From a virus: a DNA stretch of 42,950 bases. The stretch covers positions 1 through 42,950 of IMG/VR virus record IMGVR_UViG_3300044712_000268; one strand, 5' to 3'. Positions within the stretch are counted from its first letter, which is position 1; every line of letters begins with the position of its first letter. The notes beneath the pieces were generated by a model. That model had not been told where the DNA came from and ran no database searches. It saw only the letters and a program-made list of their open reading frames with translations. A program made the position numbers and the translations under genes. Below are positions 1 through 5,977 of the stretch, in pieces.

Positions 1-150
1 AACCGCCTATGCTGGTCGGCAGGGTGATTCCCTTGAGGTCGCACCCACTCAGGCCGAGAGAACCGCCTACGCTGGTCGGCAGGGTGATTCCCTTGAGGTC
101 GCACCCGCTCAGGTAGAGAGAACCGCCTATGCTGGTCGGCAGGGTGATTC
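1..150. repeat. Tandem 60-bp repeat inside the LRR-like gene
   Basis: Units at 1-60 and 61-120, plus a half unit at 121-150, differ at only a few positions (for example TAT/TAC near unit base 10, and GGCCGAG/GGTAGAG near the unit end). On the minus strand each unit encodes one 20-residue LRR-like repeat, so the array is coding and not a CRISPR. Near-identity between units suggests recent duplication or ongoing homogenisation. Confidence 0.9.
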
Positions 151-406
151 GTCGAACCCATTTCTCTGCTAATACACGGTCGTCGGTTTTGGCGTTGATT
201 TGGTCGACGGTAAACTTATTACGAAACGGGTCAAATTCATATTTATTAACCTTATCCTCGTTCAGTTCATAAAACTTGCAAATTGAGGCATGGCTGTCCG
301 CTTCATACTGTTGCGGGTTTTCTTTCAAGAGCATCCCGCGTTGCTCGTCGTTAAAAAAGTAGCGGTTGGTTTTACCGTCCGTTACAAAAGAAAAAAACTG
401 GCACAT
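1..406 (-). CDS. Leucine-rich-repeat-like protein, N-terminal part (continues across the circle join)
   Basis: The frame opens at ATG 406-404 and runs off the left edge. On the closed circle it continues at 42823 and stops at 42750-42752, giving 159 residues. Residues 1 to about 84 are non-repetitive (starting MCQFFSFVTDGKTNRYFF). A 20-residue repeat then follows with core LSGCDLKGITLPTS and a GGSL link, present as two full and two partial units. The pattern resembles short phage LRR proteins built of 'GGxLxLSGxxL' units. It lies downstream of the small TM gene and its stop overlaps the NinB-like gene start, so it belongs to the leftward early operon. The function is unknown; protein binding is the usual role of such repeats. 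The repeat number may be under-counted because the contig ends fall here. Confidence 0.75.
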   Translation of the reverse strand, partial: MCQFFSFVTDGKTNRYFFNDEQRGMLLKENPQQYEADSHASICKFYELNEDKVNKYEFDPFRNKFTVDQINAKTDDRVLAEKWVRRITLPTSIGGSLYLSGCDLKGITLPTSVGGSLGLSGCDLKGITLPTSIGG

Positions 407-421
407 GGTTGGTTATTTTAG

Positions 422-523
422 TTATGTCAAGTCGATTATGGTCTTAACCACTATGTAGATAACACAGAGCCATAAAAACGTCATGGCCCACTTCTGGCCT
501 TTCGGCTTGTCCCTAAATGTCAT
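422..523 (-). CDS. Small single-span membrane protein (33 aa)
   Basis: A short frame starts at ATG 523 and ends at TAA 422-424. The first 12 residues are basic and polar (MTFRDKPKGQKW), followed by a hydrophobic stretch AMTFLWLCVIYIVV that fits one transmembrane helix with the positive charges cytoplasmic. Its start overlaps the end of the upstream acidic gene by 11 bases and it precedes the LRR gene by 15 bases, so it is in the same operon. No family is recognised. The tight packing and clear charge/hydrophobic pattern support a real gene, but it is short enough that chance cannot be excluded. Confidence 0.5.
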   Translation of the reverse strand: MTFRDKPKGQKWAMTFLWLCVIYIVVKTIIDLT

Positions 524-731
524 CGGGGTTGTATTCATTGTTGTAGTCCTCCAGATTGGTTTCTTCTTCTATTTCGTCCGGCTCGTTCCAGGGGGCGTCG
601 TCGGAGTCTAATGTCATGTGATTGGGTACGCACATATCGTTTATGAGATTAAAAATGTCGTCGTGAAGGTGGATGGCGCGGATGGTTTCGGCGGCCATTT
701 GCTTGTATTGTTCGTCAGTTAAATCATTCAT
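513..731 (-). CDS. Acidic hypothetical protein (72 aa)
   Basis: The start at ATG 731 overlaps the stop of the HTH gene upstream by 8 bases. The protein is strongly acidic, especially residues 40-72 (many D and E, ending EYNPDDI), and has no membrane segment or cysteine motif. I do not recognise a family. Its position, second in the leftward operon behind an excisionase-like regulator, fits a small early protein. Very acidic small early phage proteins sometimes mimic DNA or bind host proteins, but nothing here proves that. Confidence 0.65.
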   Translation of the reverse strand: MNDLTDEQYKQMAAETIRAIHLHDDIFNLINDMCVPNHMTLDSDDAPWNEPDEIEEETNLEDYNNEYNPDDI

Positions 732-963
732 GGCTGATTTTTAAAGCGTCCAAAGCGTCCTTTGTGAAGTATATTTTACCCAAACTGGTACGGGCAAAAG
801 GCAGTGTTCCGCGCTCCATCATATTGTAGATTGTTTTTCTACATTTGCCGAGATATTTGGAGGCATCAGTAATGGAATAAGTAGACTGTACGCTATTCAT
901 AGCGGTATGTATCATGTCCATGAGTTCCTGTTTGCTGACTTCGATCATTAGAATTTCTTTCAT
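724..963 (-). CDS. Excisionase/MerR-type helix-turn-helix DNA-binding protein
   Basis: The core STYSITDASKYLGKCRKT followed by IYNMMERGTLPFARTSLGKI is the winged helix-turn-helix pattern of excisionase-like (HTH_17) proteins: helix-turn-helix, then a beta wing with an R/K-rich tip. I place the start at ATG 963 (79 aa) and not at the upstream TTG at 1032, because that TTG lies inside the promoter -7 box (1030-1037). ATG 948 is also possible. It is the first gene of the leftward operon, divergent from the repressor and 0.7 kb from the integrase gene. A role as excisionase, Cro-like switch protein or early regulator is inferred. Confidence 0.75.
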   Translation of the reverse strand: MKEILMIEVSKQELMDMIHTAMNSVQSTYSITDASKYLGKCRKTIYNMMERGTLPFARTSLGKIYFTKDALDALKISHE

Positions 964-1029
964 ATTGTAGAAAAATTTGGTCAAATCCAATATACTGTTT
1001 ATCTTTACTTTTAGATGAGTAATACATGA

Positions 1030-1060
1030 CAAATGTAAACATTATATTGTAATAACCAAA
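1030..1060 (-). promoter_or_regulatory. Leftward early promoter, Bacteroidota type
   Basis: On the minus strand a -33 TTTG (1057-1060) is followed after exactly 19 bases by TACATTTG (1030-1037), which matches the Bacteroidota consensus TTTG-N19-TAnnTTTG fully. Transcription should start near 1023 and drive the HTH gene. The -33 box touches the operator palindrome at 1060-1073, so bound repressor would block it. Confidence 0.8.
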
Positions 1061-1073
1061 TGTTGTACAACAT
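1060..1073. promoter_or_regulatory. Operator palindrome in the lysogeny switch
   Basis: ATGTTGTACAACAT is a perfect 14-bp inverted repeat located between the two divergent genes. It abuts the -33 box of the leftward promoter and shares its last base with the -7 box (TATTTTTG, 1073-1080) of the rightward repressor promoter. One bound repressor dimer could therefore control both. Binding is inferred from position and symmetry only. Confidence 0.65.
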
Positions 1074-1080
1074 ATTTTTG
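1073..1080 (+). promoter_or_regulatory. Repressor promoter -7 box
   Basis: TATTTTTG matches TAnnTTTG and would start transcription about 29 bases before the repressor ATG at 1116. No well-spaced -33 TTTG is present (the nearest TTG, at 1047-1049, is 23 bases away), so the promoter may be weak or need activation. Confidence 0.45.
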
Positions 1081-1115
1081 TAAATTTTATATAAAAACAT
1101 TAAAACGTAACGCTT

Positions 1116-1658
1116 ATGGAAACAATATCTACCCGTCTCGGCTTGCTAAGAGTGAGCCTCGGATTCAAGCACAATAAGGCATTCTCGGAGTATTTGGGCT
1201 ATGCGAACTCGTCCACAATCAACTCGCTTATCAATGGTACAAACGGCAACCCCACCTATGATCTGTTATATAATATCTTAAACAGATTTCCAAAAATAAA
1301 TCCTGCCTGGTTGATGACTGGCAACGGCCAAATGTTTATTGACAACGAACAGGAAGTAAAGGGTGTCGGCCACAGAATCCTTATGATATGCGAATTGCAG
1401 GGGATTTCAAAAGACGAGTTTGCTCAAAGAATCGGCAAACCGGAAAGTATGGTTAACAGCCTATTGGATACCAAACCCGCCAAAATCGGTATGGATTTCA
1501 TTTTGGAAATTTTAGATACATTCCCCAACATTCGGGCGAAGTGGTTTGTTTACGGGAATGAACCCATGACCCATACGGGACAAACGAAAGAAACCGTTGT
1601 ACCTTTGGAAATAGGGAAAGAAACCTATGAACTCATTATCAATGTCCGTCCCCGGTAA
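1116..1658 (+). CDS. Phage repressor with two HTH-like halves (CI-like)
   Basis: This is the only recognised plus-strand gene. Residues 3-75 form an XRE-like helical domain ending KINPAWLMTGNGQMF, a hallmark of Bacteroidota phage and mobile-element repressors. Residues 86-151 form a second, diverged copy (ILMICELQGISKDEFAQR and later IRAKWFVYGNEPM). There is no S24/LexA-type self-cleavage domain in the 180 residues, so RecA-triggered autocleavage is unlikely. It is divergent from the excisionase-like gene across an operator palindrome, as expected for the lysogeny repressor. Its last 20 bases overlap the 3' end of the convergent integrase gene. What relieves repression is not visible. Confidence 0.75.
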   Translation: METISTRLGLLRVSLGFKHNKAFSEYLGYANSSTINSLINGTNGNPTYDLLYNILNRFPKINPAWLMTGNGQMFIDNEQEVKGVGHRILMICELQGISKDEFAQRIGKPESMVNSLLDTKPAKIGMDFILEILDTFPNIRAKWFVYGNEPMTHTGQTKETVVPLEIGKETYELIINVRPR

Positions 1659-2775
1659 AAAACGGATGCTCCTTCAGTATCCGAGCCACGTCCTCTCCCG
1701 TTATCTTGATATAAGACATAAACTGCCTTTCGGACTTGTGGCCCGTTATCTTCATAATGATGGTCGAAGGTATCCCCGCTAAAAACATATTGGTCGCCAT
1801 TGTCCTGCGGGCGGTATGCGTGAAGATAAGGTCACACTTCTCAAACTTGGTCGTCACGCTCTTGTTCCCCTGTGTTCTTGTGCGGTGTACCGTCTCGGTA
1901 ATCCCCGCATTTCTGCCGATAATCTTCAGCTTGTCGTTCATGTTCTGGTTGGAAACCGGCCAATGATTTCTTGTCAGTATCTCTCGGATAAACGGATGAA
2001 CCGGGATGGTTACCCTCGCTTTGGTTTTCAGGGTATCCATGATGACGAACTCGTTCACATAGTCGCCGGTAACCCTTGAAAAATCCTGGTACCTCAATCC
2101 CGTCAAGCATCCTATCACAAATTGGTCGGCCACGTTCTTGAACTCAGGCTCTAAATCCAGTTGGTGTATTTTTGTCACCTCCTGCATGGTGAGATAAATG
2201 TTGTTTACGTCCTCGTACCCGCCCTTCATTTTCGTCGTATTTCCGCTCCAAAGACCGGCGTCCTCCGCTTCGTGGAGTATCCTCCGAAAGTTAGAAATCA
2301 TTTTCGCCATGAAGTTCTTAGAGTATTGCCCCTCTATGAAGTATTCTTTTAGCCTTAAAAAGTAATCAAAGTCCACTTCCGCAATATCTATCGGATGAAG
2401 TTTTAAGTGGGAAATAAGTGCCTTAAAACTCTTTGTGGTGGATTCGGGGTGAAACTTGGAATAGTTCTCCAGCCACTCCTCCGCGAATCCCACTAAAGTC
2501 TTCGACGCCCGCTGGGATTTCCCACATAATATTGCCAACTCAGCGAGAAAATTGGCTATTGTGACATCTTCCTTACAGGCTTGGATTAATGCCTGGTCTC
2601 TGATGTGCGAAACCTTTGCCACTAATCCCCGTTCCACCTGAGTTACGGGTTTCAGTTTCCCGTCGTTCCAAACTTCGTCCGTTAGGTGGATTCCGGTGCA
2701 GTACCGGATTCTTTTACCTTTTAGGGTCGTCGAGATGTAGACGACCCCGTTCTGAAGGAAAGTGTTTATTTTCAT
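1639..2775 (-). CDS. int: Tyrosine recombinase (integrase)
   Basis: A complete 378-residue phage integrase of the Bacteroidota type. The order is an N-terminal arm-binding domain (about 1-90), a SAM-like core-binding domain (about 95-180), then the catalytic domain. The active-site set can be read in full: R228 (TGLRYQDF), a lysine at 250/252, H320-x-x-R323 (FTHTARRT), H346 (ITGHKS) and the nucleophile Y355 (FMSYIKI). It should catalyse attP x attB integration and, with a partner protein, excision. It lies next to the repressor and faces a repeat-rich gap that is the likely attP. Its 3' end overlaps the repressor gene tail-to-tail by 20 bp. Confidence 0.95.
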   Translation of the reverse strand: MKINTFLQNGVVYISTTLKGKRIRYCTGIHLTDEVWNDGKLKPVTQVERGLVAKVSHIRDQALIQACKEDVTIANFLAELAILCGKSQRASKTLVGFAEEWLENYSKFHPESTTKSFKALISHLKLHPIDIAEVDFDYFLRLKEYFIEGQYSKNFMAKMISNFRRILHEAEDAGLWSGNTTKMKGGYEDVNNIYLTMQEVTKIHQLDLEPEFKNVADQFVIGCLTGLRYQDFSRVTGDYVNEFVIMDTLKTKARVTIPVHPFIREILTRNHWPVSNQNMNDKLKIIGRNAGITETVHRTRTQGNKSVTTKFEKCDLIFTHTARRTMATNMFLAGIPSTIIMKITGHKSERQFMSYIKITGEDVARILKEHPFFTGDGH

Positions 2776-2815
2776 GCTCTGACAATTTAGGTCTGATTCG
2801 TGACGAAACCTCTGA

Positions 2816-2842
2816 CAAATTTATGACAAAATACTATACAAA
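2816..2842 (-). promoter_or_regulatory. Possible integrase promoter
   Basis: TAAATTTG (2816-2823, minus strand) fits the Bacteroidota -7 box and lies about 40 bases before the integrase ATG. A TTTG at 2839-2842 is 15 bases upstream, shorter than the usual 19-20, so the match is imperfect. Confidence 0.35.
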
Positions 2843-3088
2843 TGTATATATAAATGACAAAGGCCCACCGTATGGAGAGCCTTGTTTTACCCGTAATTGC
2901 TTGGAAGTGTGTATTTACTTTGCACCTTTCGTTGTCCTGCCAGGGCTTTTGACAATTTTGATAGCCCTTTGTAAACGTGGGTTTACGTATGGCTATGCAA
3001 AATATCTGACAATTTCGTGACGGGAATCACGGTTTACATATATGTAATGTGATTTTTTGCGGAAGATAGTGAAAAACGATACTTTACG

Positions 3089-3116
3089 CAAAAGAAAGGC
3101 CGGATCGCTCCGGCCC
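3089..3116 (-). terminator. Rho-independent terminator closing the late operon
   Basis: On the minus strand a perfect 7-bp stem GGCCGGA/TCCGGCC (3098-3104 with 3109-3115) with a 4-base loop is followed by TTTCTTTTGCG. It lies 28 bases beyond the stop of the M15 peptidase gene, so it ends leftward transcription of the structural and lysis genes before the integrase region. Confidence 0.85.
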
Positions 3117-3143
3117 TCCCAACCAACCACCTCAAAAACTCCC

Positions 3144-3563
3144 CTAAATTTTTCTCAGTTGAAAATGTTGTCCGTCTTTGGTGCGCCATACACCCCCCCA
3201 ATCGAACCCGGCATCTATCCAGCACGAAACAAACCCCGGCGTCATATTCACCGGCCCGCCGTATGGGTTCGTCGCGGCATTTACATCTATCGCAATCCCC
3301 CAGGAGTGCAAGGAATAATTCGTTCCCCCTCGCATGGGTCTGATGTTGAAACACCCGTCCCAAGTCTTCAGTTCGTCAATGTAACCCCGCGTGATGAGGT
3401 TTGTCAGCGCGGTTTTTAAGGGCAACTCCATATCTACATTGCAGTATATCCTTTTGGGTATCGCCCCGACCCGTAAAAGGTCAGGAACAATCCAAAGAGT
3501 CAGATAATCTGCTCCGTTCTTAGGATGCCCCCACTTGGTCAGACATTGGTTACTCGTTACCAT
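3144..3563 (-). CDS. Endolysin: M15-family (VanY-like) peptidase
   Basis: The 139-residue protein carries the zinc-peptidase pattern RPMRGGTNYSLHSWGIAIDV (SxHxxGxAxD: metal-binding H and D) and a later histidine in KDGQHFQL, as in M15 D,D-carboxypeptidases and L,D-/D,D-endolysins. It should cut peptidoglycan stem peptides at lysis. I chose ATG 3563, which overlaps the upstream gene by 14 bases; an upstream start at 3593 would add a 10-residue extension with no counterpart I know. There is no signal peptide, so it needs the holin-like proteins just upstream. It is the last gene of the late operon, just before the terminator. Confidence 0.85.
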   Translation of the reverse strand: MVTSNQCLTKWGHPKNGADYLTLWIVPDLLRVGAIPKRIYCNVDMELPLKTALTNLITRGYIDELKTWDGCFNIRPMRGGTNYSLHSWGIAIDVNAATNPYGGPVNMTPGFVSCWIDAGFDWGGVWRTKDGQHFQLRKI

Positions 3564-3915
3564 CGGTGCCAATCTTAGCCAACAGACCAGCAATAACAGT
3601 GAAGATTCCCGTAAATATCATTTTCTCCGTTGCGTCGTCCAGCCCGGGTATGTCAATCAACCCGTCGATGAAATCGGATGCCAGTTGGCAGGCGGTGGCA
3701 TAGTCCTTTTCTTCGAGGATTTGTACCAACACTTCAGCGAGCGCGGTTTTGTACGGCTCGGGGATTTTGTCGGCGACGTTGTTGTCAATGGCCGTGATAG
3801 CCAGTTTAAATGCGAGTCCGTCGACCGCTTCGAGCAGTCCGCTCAGTTTCACCAAATCATCCAGCTTGGTAGCCAGTTGGTTCTCTAATGCGCTTGTTAA
3901 GATTCCTTTTTCCAT
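3550..3915 (-). CDS. Lysis-cassette hypothetical protein (121 aa)
   Basis: A mostly helical, acidic protein (MEKGILTSALENQLATKLDD) with a moderately hydrophobic C-terminal stretch (MIFTGIFTVIAGLLAKIG, about residues 98-115). That stretch could be one membrane span or an amphipathic helix. It sits between the two-span holin-like gene and the endolysin gene, so it may be an accessory lysis protein. No family is recognised. Confidence 0.6.
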   Translation of the reverse strand: MEKGILTSALENQLATKLDDLVKLSGLLEAVDGLAFKLAITAIDNNVADKIPEPYKTALAEVLVQILEEKDYATACQLASDFIDGLIDIPGLDDATEKMIFTGIFTVIAGLLAKIGTDGNE

Positions 3916-3926
3916 TTCTTTGTTTT

Positions 3927-4145
3927 TTAGTGATTGTTATCTTCATGAGTTAACTTTGTCAAGAATTTTCCCGTGACCAAGAGAAGGTTACAGGCGACCA
4001 TGAGGAACGGCTTGACGCTTCCGGGTATGGGTAGCATCTCTAAAGAGGCCGTGATAACGGGAATGGCAAGTAATAGGGCATCCCCGATGTTGCGCCACTT
4101 CTGCGGAGTGGGCTTCTTCCAGTTGGTTAATTTGAATGTTGTCAT
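3927..4145 (-). CDS. Holin-like protein, two membrane segments (72 aa)
   Basis: Residues about 20-40 (IGDALLLAIPVITASLEML) and 46-60 (PFLMVACNLLLVTG) are hydrophobic. They are flanked by a basic N-terminus (KLTNWKKPTPQKWR) and a charged C-terminus (THEDNNH). Size, two spans and a place two genes before the endolysin fit a class II-type holin that permeabilises the inner membrane. Its start overlaps the end of the upstream one-span gene by 4 bases. The assignment rests on topology and context. Confidence 0.65.
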   Translation of the reverse strand: MTTFKLTNWKKPTPQKWRNIGDALLLAIPVITASLEMLPIPGSVKPFLMVACNLLLVTGKFLTKLTHEDNNH

Positions 4146-4468
4146 TTGCGAAGCCCGCGAGACGGGTTATATTTGTTTGCGAGTTTGTTCTGAATGGGTA
4201 GATTGGCTGAATCTGAAACCGACATAATGAGAAGCGTTGTCCCGAAGTCCTCTCTTAATCCCGTGTCCTTCGTGCTGATTTCGGTCTGCAAGTCCTTGAT
4301 GGTATTTCCGTTTGCTATGGTTTGTTTGACGGTATATCCCATGACTCCCGCGAGTATCAGAATCACGCTGAAGCTGAAGGTTAAATACCACCGGACTGTT
4401 GCGGTCACGTCTTTTTTAATCGCGTCCCTCAAATCTTCCATAAAGGCCCTTAGTTCTTTCTCGCTCAT
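4142..4468 (-). CDS. Single-span membrane protein of the lysis cassette (108 aa)
   Basis: A charged N-terminal helix (MSEKELRAFMEDLRDAIKKD) precedes one membrane span at about residues 27-47 (WYLTFSFSVILILAGVMGYT). A polar helical tail follows (IKDLQTEISTKDTGLREDFG), probably coiled coil. This architecture is common in phage holin-associated or haemolysin-XhlA-like proteins. The neighbours are the tail repeat protein upstream and the two-span holin-like gene downstream (4-base overlap). It could instead be an antiholin or an inner-membrane spanin. Confidence 0.55.
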   Translation of the reverse strand: MSEKELRAFMEDLRDAIKKDVTATVRWYLTFSFSVILILAGVMGYTVKQTIANGNTIKDLQTEISTKDTGLREDFGTTLLIMSVSDSANLPIQNKLANKYNPSRGLRK

Positions 4469-5529
4469 AGTTCAGTCCCGTTGATTATTGCCCGTGATAT
4501 TCTGATGTCCCCGTAATAGATTTTTTGAATCCTGGTGGCCCCGATATACATATCAAACCCCGTCTCTAAAGTCAGTTCGATAGGGTTCCCGGTGAGGGTA
4601 AATTCCCCCTTCTCTGCAAACAGGGTGCGCCCGAAGTTGGCCTGAATAGCCATACCGGTCAATAGGTAGGCGGTGGACTCCGCGTCTAACCGATAGCCCC
4701 TGTTGAAGTCGATGTTGTTCCCGACGAGCGAGAACTGCCCCGGCGCGGTGTTTAGCACATAAGCCCCGAGCCAAGCGGTAAAGTCCGCATCCATCCCGGT
4801 CAGCGCAAACGCCCCGGCCTCGGTGGTTAAAACAAATCCTTTAGTTAGGGTTGCGTCGTTCCCTGTGAGATTGAATACTCCCGCCTCGGTCGATAGGTGG
4901 AATCCATGAACAAGGTTAACTGCTTGCCCCGTAAGACTAAATTGCCCAACCTGCGCGTTCAAAATGTACTGTACAAGTGCCGACAGGATGACGTCAATCC
5001 CGGTCAGGGTAAATTCCCCTGTCCCGGCATCCAGCCTGTACCCCCGGTTAAAGGTAACGTCTATCCCGTTTAAGGTAAATTCCCCAACGGCGGTGCTTAA
5101 TGAGTAGCCCCGGCTAAAATTGAGGTCTATGCCGTTTAGTGCAAATTCTCCCGCCTGAGTGGATAAAATATAAGACCGGATTAAGTTGATGTCGATTCCG
5201 GTCAGGGTAAAGGCCCCGGCTTGTGTAACAAGGTGATAACCCCTTGAAAAATTTATAGGGTTCCCCGTTAAGGAGAAGGTCTGTACCGAAGTGTCTAAGT
5301 GATAGGTTTTAATTAATGTTACGGTATTCCCCGTTAAGGCGAAATTCCCGACCGCAGCAATTAACTCATAGGCGGTCACTCCCGACGGTGCAAGCCCAAA
5401 GAACGGACTCCCGTCTAAGGAATACTCCAATGTCGTGAAGTCCGCACCCGAAGTTCCAATTTGACAAAACGGACTCCCGTCAAACGAAAACTCAAGCGTT
5501 AAAAGGTCGGTGTCAACCGTTAGAGCCAT
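4465..5529 (-). CDS. Tail-associated protein of twelve 22-residue beta repeats
   Basis: The 354 residues start with two 'LEFSFDGSPF'-type units. Twelve repeats of consensus G-x-F-x-L-T-G-x-x-x-x-F-x-R-G-Y-x-L follow. Most are 22 residues long, with two longer units (24 and 25). The C-terminus ends YIGATRIQKIYYGDIRI, a module seen at the ends of phage tail or adaptor proteins. The regular alternation of hydrophobic residues and glycine turns predicts a beta-solenoid or stacked beta-hairpins. Between the spike module and lysis genes, it is probably a distal tail or fibre part. No enzymatic motif is visible. Confidence 0.7.
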   Translation of the reverse strand: MALTVDTDLLTLEFSFDGSPFCQIGTSGADFTTLEYSLDGSPFFGLAPSGVTAYELIAAVGNFALTGNTVTLIKTYHLDTSVQTFSLTGNPINFSRGYHLVTQAGAFTLTGIDINLIRSYILSTQAGEFALNGIDLNFSRGYSLSTAVGEFTLNGIDVTFNRGYRLDAGTGEFTLTGIDVILSALVQYILNAQVGQFSLTGQAVNLVHGFHLSTEAGVFNLTGNDATLTKGFVLTTEAGAFALTGMDADFTAWLGAYVLNTAPGQFSLVGNNIDFNRGYRLDAESTAYLLTGMAIQANFGRTLFAEKGEFTLTGNPIELTLETGFDMYIGATRIQKIYYGDIRISRAIINGTEL

Positions 5530-5977
5530 AGACTATCTTTGCTATTTTACTTCCGCTTGTTGCCACTATCCAATCCCTCAATTTCCCCAGTACGGCGGTT
5601 TCGGTCATGGCCGTTAAACTCAAATCCGCTTTGGCCGCTAAAATGGTTGCGAGGGTGAACACAAAGTACCGGATAACGGCACTCTGATACCAGGTCTTTG
5701 TGCTAAGCCAGTTGTTATATTGGGTTAGGGTCACCGTTGGGTTACCCTTCACCAGTACCACAAACTCTTTTATCAGTTCCGTATGGTCAAGTATGTTAAA
5801 GGTCACTTGTTGCACGTTGTCCAAAGCGTGGGCCTCGGTGTATTGCGCTTCCAATGCGTTTAGGTAGGCTTGCGTGGGCTGTGTCTGGAACTTCAGGGAA
5901 ATCAGTTCCCCCGAAGCGAGTCGGCAGGTCGCCCGTATCTTCCCTGCCATGTCGGTATATTGTTCTGTGATTATCAT
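5513..5977 (-). CDS. Hypothetical tail-module protein (154 aa)
   Basis: ATG 5977 overlaps the stop of the spike gene (ATGA) and is preferred over an upstream start at 6028 that would add 17 arginine-rich residues. The N-terminal part looks beta-rich (MIITEQYTDMAGKIRATCRL). The C-terminal part is helical with a hydrophobic segment (VIRYFVFTLATILAAKADLS). I do not recognise it. Its place directly behind the spike gene suggests a fibre-associated or chaperone protein, by context only. Confidence 0.6.
   Translation of the reverse strand: MIITEQYTDMAGKIRATCRLASGELISLKFQTQPTQAYLNALEAQYTEAHALDNVQQVTFNILDHTELIKEFVVLVKGNPTVTLTQYNNWLSTKTWYQSAVIRYFVFTLATILAAKADLSLTAMTETAVLGKLRDWIVATSGSKIAKIVYGSNG

Larger units (their letters stand above)
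2776..3143. other. Repeat-rich intergenic region, candidate attP and integrase leader
   Basis: At 368 bp this is the largest gap. TGACAATTT occurs at 2780-2788, 2950-2958 and 3007-3015, and related TGACAAA sites lie near 2813, 2824 and 2855. TTCGTGACG occurs at 2797-2805 and 3014-3022. Inverted repeats include GTAAAC/GTTTAC (2971-2986), AGGGCT/AGCCCT (2942-2968), CGTGA/TCACG (3016-3031), a perfect palindrome TTACATATATGTAA (3034-3047), and a weak hairpin AAGGC/GCCTT (2860-2883). This mix of repeated short sites and dyads beside int is what integrase arm and core sites look like. I see no convincing gene here. The attP core itself cannot be fixed without the host attB. Confidence 0.5.

Noticed and set aside
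1-150. CRISPR-like array of 60-bp repeats
   Set aside because: Units are directly adjacent with no unique spacers, and they form an open reading frame of LRR-like repeats.
2616-3020. Plus-strand ORF of 134 codons upstream of the M15 peptidase
   Set aside because: Its first part is antisense to the integrase start and the rest lies in the repeat-rich gap; no recognisable protein pattern or start signal.
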